This document shows, in pieces, positions 1-7,120 of a stretch of 57,370 bases of DNA. The position numbers and the translations under genes were made by a program. The first letter of the stretch is position 1. Each line of letters starts with the position of its first letter. The notes under the pieces were generated by a model. The model was given only the letters and a program-made list of their open reading frames with translations, was not told the origin of the DNA and searched no databases. The stretch comes from a virus. Location: the IMG/VR virus record IMGVR_UViG_3300006654_000138, positions 1-57,370 of that record; one strand, written 5' to 3'.

Positions 1-99
1 TAACAGGATTCCCGCGACTATCGGTTATTTTGCCAAACGATATAGGGCCAAGCTGGCCTTCTTGAATGGATGCGTTTCTGATAAATGCGGTATCAATGT
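1..99. repeat. 99-bp direct repeat, copy 1 (window start)
   Basis: Bases 1-99 are identical to 56756-56854, and the match ends at 99/56854. The repeat starts exactly at base 1. This is what one sees when a contig built by a k-mer assembler begins at a graph node that also lies inside the same contig. The minus-strand reading frame through both copies is the same, so the tail gene of 922..1 can continue into 56755..56019. Confidence 0.9.
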
Positions 100-922
100 A
101 GGTCTTTCCGCCGGTCACAAAGAATGGATGACGTTCATCGCCAAACTGATTGGCTATCGTAAAGCGGTCTGCCAAGACAGCGAAGTCGCTTTGCTGCCCA
201 GTATTGAAGATGGTAAAGCCAGAAACGTACCCGTTGTTGGTCACCGACAGCGTATAACGGTCGCCTAAATCACTGATTGTTTCCTGAAAGCCATCAAGCC
301 TATTTTTAAAAGCAGGCGTCAACACCTCTTCGTTTACCTGGCCAGAAAGCTTATCCAGCAAAAAACCAATATCCGGAATGACTTCGGCATAGGTACCGCT
401 AGTGCTGTTGGCTGGCCCTTCCATGTCCTCCGTGCTGGTAAAGGTGATCCAGTAGTAAAACCCAACGCCATCCTCCTCAACCTCTCGGATATGATCGGTA
501 TACATCATCCCAGTATCGCGGCCTATCATCTCCGCATTAGCGAAGTTGTCGGTCTCGCTGCGATAGATATTGGTAAAGGCATGATTAAGATACTGGTCAC
601 CGGGAATATCCCAGGACAGCACAATATAGCCAAAGCTTCCGATAGCGTTAAAGCCTGTTGGGCGCGGCGGAATCAGCGTTGAACCAGGCGGGTCGTTGTC
701 GATGGCCTCGTCATCAGCGGGGCCAAACTCCGTCATGCTGCCTGGCCTGAGGCGGGCTAGCCCTGCATCCACCAAGTCGCGAATCGTCAGCTTGCGATCC
801 ATAGGATCACCGCGCACGCCGTCACCGGTTTCAGTGATTTCCTTAAGCGCTTCGAGAAGCGGGCGCAGCTTCGGGTCGGTCTTGGGGTCAATCGGGGGCA
901 GCGTCTTACGTCGATTATTCAT
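1..922 (-). CDS. Tail tip / central fibre protein, J-C-terminal-like (cut by window edge)
   Basis: A minus-strand frame opens with ATG at 922 and stays open to base 1 (307 codons). The ribosome binding site GAGG lies in a small hairpin just upstream (926-937). The first 80 residues are polar. A fibronectin-III-like stretch with a FGYIVLSWDIPGDQY segment follows, and then a segment resembling the C-terminal part of lambda J-type tip proteins (SGQVNEEVLTPAFKNRLDGF, RFTIANQFGDERHPFFV). In such proteins this part mediates host recognition at the tail tip. If the 99-bp repeat joins the ends, the protein continues to 56019 and totals about 552 residues. It follows the 555-residue structural gene with a 23-nt gap in the late operon. 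Family assignment is by motif resemblance only. Confidence 0.75.
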   Translation of the reverse strand, partial: MNNRRKTLPPIDPKTDPKLRPLLEALKEITETGDGVRGDPMDRKLTIRDLVDAGLARLRPGSMTEFGPADDEAIDNDPPGSTLIPPRPTGFNAIGSFGYIVLSWDIPGDQYLNHAFTNIYRSETDNFANAEMIGRDTGMMYTDHIREVEEDGVGFYYWITFTSTEDMEGPANSTSGTYAEVIPDIGFLLDKLSGQVNEEVLTPAFKNRLDGFQETISDLGDRYTLSVTNNGYVSGFTIFNTGQQSDFAVLADRFTIANQFGDERHPFFVTGGKTYIDTAFIRNASIQEGQLGPISFGKITDSRGNPV

Positions 923-925
923 GCG

Positions 926-937
926 AGCCTCACGGCT
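926..937 (-). promoter_or_regulatory. GTGA-loop hairpin over the RBS of the tail tip gene
   Basis: On the minus strand the sequence reads AGCC-GTGA-GGCT, a perfect 4-bp stem with a GNRA-type GTGA loop. The GAGG used as ribosome binding site for the ATG at 922 is part of the loop and 3' arm. It is one of eleven related hairpins in this window, and its stem differs from the common CGCC/GGCG form by paired changes. Confidence 0.5.
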
Positions 938-945
938 AGGCGTTA

Positions 946-2613
946 TTAAATGAGCTCTCCCGGCGACGTTGAGACTTGCACGGAGTGCACTTCGTGGCTG
1001 CCGGACACTTCAATTTCCCAGTTTCGCGACAGCGTGTAGCCTGCGGGCAATCGGAAGAGATGTGCGTCGATCACCTCATGCTCAAGAACCATCTCTCCAT
1101 CGGCAATCACGCGAAGCGTTACCGGATACTGGCTAGCAATCACCTTGGCACAGCTAAACCCTGCAGCGCCTGGCGGTATTTCGTGTAGTCGTGACCGCCA
1201 TGTATACGTCATGGCCTCACCCTCACCCCAGGCTGAAACGCTGCCGCCTTGGATAAGATACAGTATGTCGCGCGTGACATCGTAGTAACCACCGCTTGCG
1301 CTCAGGTCGTAAAACTCCACGCCCTGGCCCAGCGTGAGCGCAAAGCAGCCACCGCTGTAAAACGCTAGATAGCGGCCATCGTGGCGGTACGCGTGAATGG
1401 TGCTAGGGTTTAGTGCTTGCCACTGCTCGCGAGTAAATAGCTCTCGCGTTACCACTCGGGCGCCGTCACCACCAGCCGCCACAATACCATCCGGAGAGGC
1501 GTAGAGCGCAAAGCCGCCCATGTCTACCAGGGAGCGCTTGGCAACGCAGGATTGGTTAACGTCAAGCTGCATTTGCGACATAGCGGCTGGGCTCGAGCCA
1601 GTCACCAGCCAGGGCTGCCCGGTAGTCACAACGACCAAGCCGACGCTGATCGATGCGATACCGACAATAGGATCATCGAACGCCAGCTGGTAACCCACTG
1701 GCCAGGCGTGGGGTCGATAGGCTTCGCTAAACGCTAGGGTGCTATCAAAGAACCCTGCCAATATGCCGTTAGGAAGCTGCGTTAAGCCGGTTAACTGTGC
1801 AGGCGGCATGTCCCATTCCAGGCTTTGCAGTGTAACGCCCAGCGCTGCTGAATTAACGCCATCGGTGTAACTCGCTGCCGACGCGTCTACCTCGGCCACC
1901 ATTTGGTACTGCCCGCCGCTCTCTGCGCGGTAAATCCTTTTGGCGACAATATCAAAGTTGCCGCTCGGAATGCTGGGCAGGCTTACCTCAACCGAGCCGC
2001 CTGCTGGAATATCTTCGCCACTGTCCCAGCGCGAAATAAAGCCAGACGGATTGCTTGGCGGGCCTTCCTCACCAAAGCGCGTAACGCAGGTCACTACATA
2101 AACGGTTTCCAGCGAGGTTCTTGGCGGGAACGTGATCTCTTCAATCACATCGCCTTGTTCGTTGCGGATAGGCTCGGGAGGGACACGATCAGATGGCGTG
2201 GCAACGCTGGGCGCTTCACTGGGTGCTGGTACGCCCAACTGATACCAGCTAGAGGGGTATGGCCCACTCCCGCCGGTTGCCATATCGAGCGATGACATTT
2301 TAGGCGGACCCTGCCCTGTCCAGTACACCCGGGCATAAGCATCGCTGGCAATCGGCGAGCGAACCACGTCAACATCATAAGACTGCCCCCAGGAAAACCA
2401 GAATCCATCGCCATCGCTACCCACGTCATAGTGGTACAAGTTGGCGGGGCTGGTAACGCCTGGCAGTGATACCACCGTGGAAGGGGCTTTCTCAGGCCGC
2501 AGCGTGCCGCGCTTCAGGTAAACATTGCGCGCTACCTGCGCGTTATTCTCAGGCAGCAGGCGAGGATCAAGAATCGGTAGCTCGCCACGAAAGGCGCTAT
2601 GCTGGATCTTCAC
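946..2613 (-). CDS. Podovirus virion structural protein (555 aa)
   Basis: The start is GTG at 2613, preceded by a strong GGAGGT site. It overlaps the end of the upstream DUF4376-like gene by 17 nt. The N-terminus (LLPENNAQVARNVYLKRG) matches a recurrent opening of podovirus structural proteins found near tail fibre genes, in which a set of values is read per virion component. The rest is beta-rich with many Ser/Gly/Tyr residues and no membrane segment. Position between the DGR cassette and the tail tip protein argues for a tail or baseplate-like role. The exact function is not visible; it could be a tail stabilisation or adaptor protein. Confidence 0.7.
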   Translation of the reverse strand: MKIQHSAFRGELPILDPRLLPENNAQVARNVYLKRGTLRPEKAPSTVVSLPGVTSPANLYHYDVGSDGDGFWFSWGQSYDVDVVRSPIASDAYARVYWTGQGPPKMSSLDMATGGSGPYPSSWYQLGVPAPSEAPSVATPSDRVPPEPIRNEQGDVIEEITFPPRTSLETVYVVTCVTRFGEEGPPSNPSGFISRWDSGEDIPAGGSVEVSLPSIPSGNFDIVAKRIYRAESGGQYQMVAEVDASAASYTDGVNSAALGVTLQSLEWDMPPAQLTGLTQLPNGILAGFFDSTLAFSEAYRPHAWPVGYQLAFDDPIVGIASISVGLVVVTTGQPWLVTGSSPAAMSQMQLDVNQSCVAKRSLVDMGGFALYASPDGIVAAGGDGARVVTRELFTREQWQALNPSTIHAYRHDGRYLAFYSGGCFALTLGQGVEFYDLSASGGYYDVTRDILYLIQGGSVSAWGEGEAMTYTWRSRLHEIPPGAAGFSCAKVIASQYPVTLRVIADGEMVLEHEVIDAHLFRLPAGYTLSRNWEIEVSGSHEVHSVQVSTSPGELI

Positions 2614-3211
2614 TGCCTACCTCCCAGCTAATAGCGTCGATCTCCGCCTGGGTTGTCGCTGCATCTACAGCGTCTTTTCTCGCCCAGCTTCGCGCGTATA
2701 TGCCTTCGATGTGAGCAAGCGCGGTCATAGCCATGGCGTCCATCTCGCGAGGCTCTAACAGTCGCGTTTCGTTGGATAAGCCACGAAACGGCATTGGCGT
2801 GTTGTCACCTGCCGCTATTTGTCGCTGTGCCTTCGCTGACAACCCTATAAGGTTGATCTGATCTTGCGGGCGCGTCTGAACGACATCGTCGCCGTTATCA
2901 AACTGGTAGAGCATCCCTGCCGCAAAGGCGTCATCACGCGCAGCGTTTAAGTCGGCCTGCTTACGATTACGCTCCGCCTCAAGCAGTGCGACCGCATCGG
3001 CCTCTAGCTCAACGCTCCCCAGCTTTTGCCCACCGCCGCCAGGATAGACCGGGCGCGGCTCGCCGGGCTTCTGCACGCCCGCCCACAGTCCAGCGGGGGT
3101 AGCGTAAGCGTGAACAATGGCATCAACGGCTAACGCAGGCAGCGGGATTTGCTGCCCATCGTGCTCAAGGGCGCGCCCGTCAGGCGTAGTGACAATCTGC
3201 AAATTCGACAT
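2597..3211 (-). CDS. DUF4376-like tail fibre accessory protein
   Basis: The start is taken at ATG 3211 with AGAGAG upstream; a TTG two codons earlier is the alternative. The N-terminal 70 residues form a small domain (VTTPDGRALEHDGQQIPLP), followed by the DUF4376-like segment AARDDAFAAGMLYQFDNGD and a helical tail. Proteins with this domain usually lie next to tail fibre genes in phages and may take part in fibre assembly or capping. It overlaps the RT gene by 32 nt, so it is translated from the same message as the retroelement. Confidence 0.65.
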   Translation of the reverse strand: MSNLQIVTTPDGRALEHDGQQIPLPALAVDAIVHAYATPAGLWAGVQKPGEPRPVYPGGGGQKLGSVELEADAVALLEAERNRKQADLNAARDDAFAAGMLYQFDNGDDVVQTRPQDQINLIGLSAKAQRQIAAGDNTPMPFRGLSNETRLLEPREMDAMAMTALAHIEGIYARSWARKDAVDAATTQAEIDAISWEVGSEDPA

Positions 3212-4226
3212 CGGCAAAATCTCTCTTCAGAGTGAGTTGGTCCACTAGGTGGTTAACGGTATTCCAGCTATCGCAGTGCTTGGCGTAAGCCAGGAAGGCG
3301 TGTAGATGTTGCTGCACTTCGTCCAGGCTTGCGTCACCTCGGGCATAACGGCGCTGTAGGATTTTCAGGCGGCGCTTAAAGCGCTGAATGTTGCGCTTGC
3401 GGGGCAGTATGTGGGTGGCCCATATGCGATAGCCGCACCAATCCACGCCCGCGCTGGCAGGGCGTACTTGGGTTTTAGGGTTGAGTGATAGACCGCGCCG
3501 CTCTAGCGCCGCTTGCAGCTGGTGTAGCCGCTGCCAGGCTTCGGCTTTGCTTGGGCAAACGATCACTATGTCATCCATATAGCGCACGTATTGCCCTGCG
3601 CCGTGGTCGTCGGTCATTTCATGGTCGACACCATCTAGGGTGGCGTTAGCGTTTAGCTGACTGCTAAGCGCGCCCACCGGTTGTCCGATGCCGTCATCAT
3701 GGCCATAGCCGCGTATCATGGCGCGCCACAGTTGCAGTGTGCCTGGGCAGTCAATCGTCTGAGAAACGCTATCTAGTACGGCATCATGGGGCAGCGAGTT
3801 AAAAAACTTGCTTACGTCTGCCTGTACGACGTACACACTATCCCAGCGCCGCTTAGCTTTTCTGAGCATGCGTTGCAGAGCAAGCACCCCTGCTTGGGTG
3901 CCCTTTCCCTTGCGACAGGCGTAGCTGTGATAGATAAACCTGCGCTCAAATAGTGGTTCTACCAAGTCCACCACGGCGTGATGCAGCACCCGATCTTTAA
4001 ACGGTGGGGCTTGAATCATCCGCATTTTAGGCTCCAGCACCACAAACTCTCTGGCGCGGCCCGGTTGCCATGTTTTGTGAACCAAGTGGTTGTGAAGGTT
4101 TAGGAGGTTTTCTTCCAGGTTGGCGGTGTATTTCACCACCTCTGGCCGGTAGCGCTTGCGCTTTCTGGCGGCATGATAGCCGCGCATGAGGTTATCGAAA
4201 TCAATAATGTCTTGATAAAGCGACAC
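3180..4226 (-). CDS. brt: DGR reverse transcriptase
   Basis: This is the retroelement reverse transcriptase that copies the template RNA into mutated cDNA. Residues counted from the GTG at 4226 show motif 3 QADVSKFF (Asp137), the DGR-specific motif 4 VGALSSQ (184-190, in place of the QG motif of other RTs) and the catalytic YMDD (216-219). The opening LYQDIIDFDNL is typical of the family, and the length of 348 aa is normal. GTG 4226 has AAGGA seven bases upstream; the in-frame TTG at 4253 has no such site. It lies 3' of the template repeat in the target-avd-TR-RT order known from Bordetella phage BPP-1. It encodes no maturase or nuclease domain, as is usual. Confidence 0.95.
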   Translation of the reverse strand: MSLYQDIIDFDNLMRGYHAARKRKRYRPEVVKYTANLEENLLNLHNHLVHKTWQPGRAREFVVLEPKMRMIQAPPFKDRVLHHAVVDLVEPLFERRFIYHSYACRKGKGTQAGVLALQRMLRKAKRRWDSVYVVQADVSKFFNSLPHDAVLDSVSQTIDCPGTLQLWRAMIRGYGHDDGIGQPVGALSSQLNANATLDGVDHEMTDDHGAGQYVRYMDDIVIVCPSKAEAWQRLHQLQAALERRGLSLNPKTQVRPASAGVDWCGYRIWATHILPRKRNIQRFKRRLKILQRRYARGDASLDEVQQHLHAFLAYAKHCDSWNTVNHLVDQLTLKRDFADVEFADCHYA

Positions 4227-4261
4227 CGCATTGTCCTTATGCAGTTTGTGCAAAATGAAAC

Positions 4262-4280
4262 GCGGCCACCCGTAGGCCGC
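4262..4280 (-). other. Hairpin between TR and RT (proximal)
   Basis: The minus strand reads GCGGCC-TACGGGT-GGCCGC, a perfect 6-bp stem. It lies 36 nt before the RT start and is followed by a broken T-rich stretch. It shares its loop sequence with the hairpin at 4340-4361. It is probably part of the DGR template RNA spacer rather than a terminator. Confidence 0.5.
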
Positions 4281-4339
4281 CGCGCTCTATTGATGTTTCG
4301 CCGTGAAGCGAGGAAAGCCGCCCCGAGGGATGTGGCACT

Positions 4340-4361
4340 GCCCGCCAACCCGTAGGCGGGC
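4340..4361 (-). other. Hairpin between TR and RT (distal)
   Basis: The minus strand reads GCCCGCC-TACGGGTT-GGCGGGC, a perfect 7-bp stem starting 25 nt beyond the 3' end of the template repeat. In BPP-1 the RNA just 3' of TR is needed to bind Avd and RT and to prime cDNA synthesis. This paired structure sits where such a spacer should be. Confidence 0.5.
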
Positions 4362-4385
4362 GGTTTCTGGCCGGTAAAGCGGTCG

Positions 4386-4496
4386 CTCGCGAGACGCGCC
4401 CCGATGTTGCTGTTCGAGTTCGACGCCGAATTGTTGCAGTTCACGTACCAAAGCCCGGCATTCGCGCCATTGCTCCAGTTGCCGCCGACGTAGGGG
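4386..4496 (-). repeat. DGR template repeat (TR)
   Basis: This is a non-coding copy of the 3' end of the target gene and matches 4952-5062 over 111 bp. The only ten mismatches are at 4408, 4413, 4414, 4420, 4434, 4435, 4461, 4462, 4480 and 4491. Each is T on the plus strand, that is adenine in the template RNA. AAC/AAT codons are heavily over-represented, as in known TRs, which maximises coding diversity when A is replaced. The GC-rich end (GGGGCGCGTCTCGCGAG on the minus strand) is unchanged and would act as the initiation-of-homing element. Confidence 0.95.
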
Positions 4497-4528
4497 CACA
4501 TCGAAATAAGCGACTTCCCTTTCTTGCT

Positions 4529-4942
4529 CTACTTGCTATAGCCCTGCTTGGCCCGTTCGTGGCGCAGCCAGCCGCCAAGAATAGACCCCAGAGCGCTTAT
4601 GTGTTCTGCCCAATCTCTATATTGGCGACCTGAGATATAGCCGTACCGCTCGGCCTTGCGCACCTTGCGGCGTAGTATCTCTATCTCAATATCCAAGTCG
4701 GTGAGGGTGGTTTTCTTCTGATAGCGCTTCCATGCAGTAAGCGTGATTCGCTCGATGCGCTCAATACACAGCCGCACCTCCGCGCTGAGCAAGTGTCGCT
4801 CACTTTTCGGAAAATTCACCAGGGCTCGACGACTGTAATCTTCCAGCTCTTCCACCTTAGTGAGCATGCCCTCAAAGGGTCGAAGGTGTTGGTACGGGGC
4901 GCTACCGCGCCCCTGAGCTTGACGCTGATTTGCCTGACTCAT
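4529..4942 (-). CDS. avd: DGR accessory variability determinant (Avd)
   Basis: The 137-residue protein is basic and mainly helical. The segments EELEDYSRRALVNFPKSERH and RKVRKAERYGYISGRQYRDW match the Avd family, a four-helix-bundle protein that forms a pentamer, binds the template RNA and the reverse transcriptase, and is essential for mutagenic homing. The start ATG 4942 overlaps the TGA of the target gene (ATGA), giving translational coupling. A longer frame to 5017 only re-reads the variable repeat in another phase. The 3' end stops 32 nt before the template repeat. Its coding sequence also carries the DGR target-site hairpin at 4896-4913. Confidence 0.9.
   Translation of the reverse strand: MSQANQRQAQGRGSAPYQHLRPFEGMLTKVEELEDYSRRALVNFPKSERHLLSAEVRLCIERIERITLTAWKRYQKKTTLTDLDIEIEILRRKVRKAERYGYISGRQYRDWAEHISALGSILGGWLRHERAKQGYSK
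4896..4913 (-). other. DGR target hairpin/cruciform 3' of VR
   Basis: The minus strand reads GGGGCGC-GGTA-GCGCCCC: a perfect 7-bp GC-rich stem with a four-base loop that fits GRNA. It starts 38 nt beyond the variable repeat, inside the start of avd. Hairpins of this size, loop type and place are known cis elements that raise target-site recognition in the BPP-1 and related DGRs. Confidence 0.75.
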
Positions 4943-6822
4943 GACACGACCCTCGCGAGACGCGCCCCGATGTAGCTGACCGAGTACGACGCCGAATTGC
5001 CGCAGTTCACGTACCAAAGCCCGGCAGCCGCGCCATTGCTCCAGTAGCCGCCGACGCAGGGGTAATACTCCCCAGCATCACGCCACCGCACGTAGTCCGG
5101 CAGCGTGGCGGTGCTGTCGTTACTGGTTGAATAGGTGTCGGGGATAAATTCTAGCGGGGCTGAATTGCGGAACGTGATGGGGTAAGTGGCGGCACCAGCG
5201 TTAGGAACGCTCTCGCCCGTACTTTGCCACGCGCCGTTATAGTCACGCCGCTCAATGACACTATTGAGCGTACGGGCTCCGTCCATCCACTGATAGACGT
5301 TACCCCATAGCCCAACGATGCCGCGATACGTCGCTTGGGCTACGTCAGCGGCATCGACAGCGGCGGCGCTGGACTGATTAACGCGGCCCTCGCCCGTTTT
5401 CGTTTGGCTATCCATCGTCGCGTTTTCGACCAGGTATAACCACTGAATGGCCAGCCACATGTCGTAGTGGTGCAGCCTAAAGCCAGCGACGCCGCCCACG
5501 TTACGGGCCTCGGCATCTGCCAGGAACTGCGTCAAGCTGCGCGATGCCGTTGGCGTAACGCCCGGCACAGACTGCAGCTTGCCGCCGCTGAGCGATGCCT
5601 GATATTTGCCGTACTGAAACGCGGGCACCTCGACGCCATCTAGCAGAAACGCAGGATGCACCTCATACCCCGCCAGCGGTTGGTCGCTAATCCACCACGC
5701 GGGGTCGCCGCCTGCGGTGCCGCGCTTTACGTAGAATTTCGGCACTTCGACCATAGCCTGACCATCCACCGTGACATCTTGCATGCCGCCAAAAATAGGA
5801 TGAGCGTTAAACCAGGAGGCGCTAGGAGTGGCAATGGTTGCGCCGGTATCGTCGATATGATCCCACGTACCGCCAGGGCCGCCCGTGGCGCGCAGCGCGA
5901 CGCCAATAACCTGGGCAGCCAGCACGGTCACTGTTTCGCTATAGGTGGCTGTCGAGGCGCCAAGGCTGTCCACTGCCTTCACGCTAAACGTGATAGCGAT
6001 ATCGTCAGTAACATCGGGCGCCGTGACTTCTACAATCTCTCCGCCAGCAATGCCCGACGTCTTGGCAAAGGTGAACGCGCCTGTGTCAGTGATCGTGTAG
6101 CTGATCGAATCGCCGTCCGGGTCGGTCGCGCCACTAAAAGAAACTTGGAACGTGCTGTTCTTGCCGGTCTGGGTGGGCGCGCTTATCACAACAGGGCCTT
6201 CCGGCACGCGGTTGGCAACTACATCAGCCGTAACGGTCTCGGGTGCGCTGGCATTGCCGATGTCGTCAAGCGCTCGCACGGTTGCTGAAACGACACCTCC
6301 TACTGGCTGATCCACCGCTCTGGAGAGCGTGGCCGCGCCGCCAGCTGCCGCCACTGCTTCGGTACTGCCGTCCCACCACGTCACCTCAAACGACGCGATA
6401 CTGCCACCGCTCTGGCGACTAATGGCCGTGGCATCAATCGACCAAGTATCGATATCGCGAATTTCAGGCGGTGAAGTGAGCGACTGCATCACCGCAAGCG
6501 TATCTGCAGGCTTCTCGGCCAGGCTGCCCGCTGTCATGCGCAGCTCAACAGGCGTGCCAGGGTCATAGGCGAATGCCACCGTACCCTCTTGGCTGCGCTC
6601 AACTGTCATTGTATTGGATGAGAGCGCGGTCACCTTAACGATCTCGTGGTCAAATTCACGGATGCCGTCACTCGCAAACTCCCAGCGATAAAGCGTCGCG
6701 CGGTACCAATCACCGCCCGGATCTGGGAAAGAATGGCCCGCCTCAAGGGGCAGGCTTTGATCCCCTGCCGTGACAGGAGAAGCTAGCTTGCCGCGAGCGT
6801 TGTTCGCGTAAATTTCCGGCAT
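4939..6822 (-). CDS. DGR target: tail fibre-like receptor-binding protein with variable C-terminus
   Basis: The 627-residue protein starts at ATG 6822 (GAGAG upstream). Residues 1-115 form a phage-fibre-type N-terminal domain, about 115-310 contain two Ig/cadherin-like beta modules (TDPDGDSISYTITDTGAFTF), and 310-627 form a C-type-lectin/FGE-like domain with WLAIQWLYLVENA, GIVGLWGNVYQWMDG and the terminal VGGYWSNGAAAGLWYVN. The variable repeat encodes residues about 588-623. Seven codons there differ from the template: one Tyr to Cys and six Asn to Tyr, Ala, Gly or Val. By analogy with Mtd of BPP-1 it should be the tail protein that binds the host receptor. It overlaps avd by four bases. Confidence 0.92.
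   Translation of the reverse strand: MPEIYANNARGKLASPVTAGDQSLPLEAGHSFPDPGGDWYRATLYRWEFASDGIREFDHEIVKVTALSSNTMTVERSQEGTVAFAYDPGTPVELRMTAGSLAEKPADTLAVMQSLTSPPEIRDIDTWSIDATAISRQSGGSIASFEVTWWDGSTEAVAAAGGAATLSRAVDQPVGGVVSATVRALDDIGNASAPETVTADVVANRVPEGPVVISAPTQTGKNSTFQVSFSGATDPDGDSISYTITDTGAFTFAKTSGIAGGEIVEVTAPDVTDDIAITFSVKAVDSLGASTATYSETVTVLAAQVIGVALRATGGPGGTWDHIDDTGATIATPSASWFNAHPIFGGMQDVTVDGQAMVEVPKFYVKRGTAGGDPAWWISDQPLAGYEVHPAFLLDGVEVPAFQYGKYQASLSGGKLQSVPGVTPTASRSLTQFLADAEARNVGGVAGFRLHHYDMWLAIQWLYLVENATMDSQTKTGEGRVNQSSAAAVDAADVAQATYRGIVGLWGNVYQWMDGARTLNSVIERRDYNGAWQSTGESVPNAGAATYPITFRNSAPLEFIPDTYSTSNDSTATLPDYVRWRDAGEYYPCVGGYWSNGAAAGLWYVNCGNSASYSVSYIGARLARVVS
4952..5062 (-). repeat. DGR variable repeat (VR)
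   Basis: This is the 3' end of the target gene, 111 bp, matching the template repeat at 4386-4496. The coding-strand changes are TAC to TGC, AAC to TAC, AAT to GCT, AAC to GGC, AAC to TAC, AAC to GTC and AAC to TAC, all at template adenines. The 3' boundary lies 10 bp before the target stop codon. Unchanged positions include the scaffold residues Trp, Gly and Cys of the lectin-like fold. Confidence 0.95.
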
Positions 6823-6823
6823 G

Positions 6824-7120
6824 TTAAAATTCTCTCACGATGACAAAAAATTCATCTTGGCGGACACGGCCTTCTCGCGTCCGCGTCGTTATCTCTATCT
6901 TATAGCGCTCGCCATCCGCACCGCCAGACAGCCAAACTTTCACGCGCTTGTTGTCGTAGTCACGCGTCACTGACTCGACCATCAAGCCCTCCGGCGATGC
7001 CGTCACTTCCGGCGCGACATTTTCCGAAAGGCCGTCGGATTCGGGCATCCACTCGCTGTAATCAATGTCGTAATCCCACTCGTCAGCGGGCTGCATCGTG
7101 AACGTGCCTAAAATAGCCAT
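6824..7120 (-). CDS. Hypothetical tail-region protein (98 aa)
   Basis: An acidic 98-residue protein that starts at ATG 7120, overlapping the upstream stop by one base (TAATG). It ends one base before the start of the DGR target gene. The C-terminal half alternates beta-like segments (YKIEITTRTREGRVRQDEFF), like small phage proteins that accompany fibre genes. No catalytic motif or membrane segment is visible. Its position immediately before the target gene suggests a connector or chaperone for the fibre, which is inference. Confidence 0.7.
   Translation of the reverse strand: MAILGTFTMQPADEWDYDIDYSEWMPESDGLSENVAPEVTASPEGLMVESVTRDYDNKRVKVWLSGGADGERYKIEITTRTREGRVRQDEFFVIVREF

Noticed and set aside
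4133-4501. Minus-strand frame of 122 codons across the template repeat
   Set aside because: Its first 40 codons re-read the template repeat in the target frame and it then overlaps the RT start region. A DGR template is non-coding RNA, and there is no proper context for a gene.
4942-5017. N-terminal extension of Avd
   Set aside because: These codons are the variable repeat read in another frame. ATG 4942 has the ATGA overlap and gives the family-typical start.
5656-6288. 210-codon plus-strand frame opposite the DGR target gene
   Set aside because: Antisense shadow with Arg/His-rich composition.
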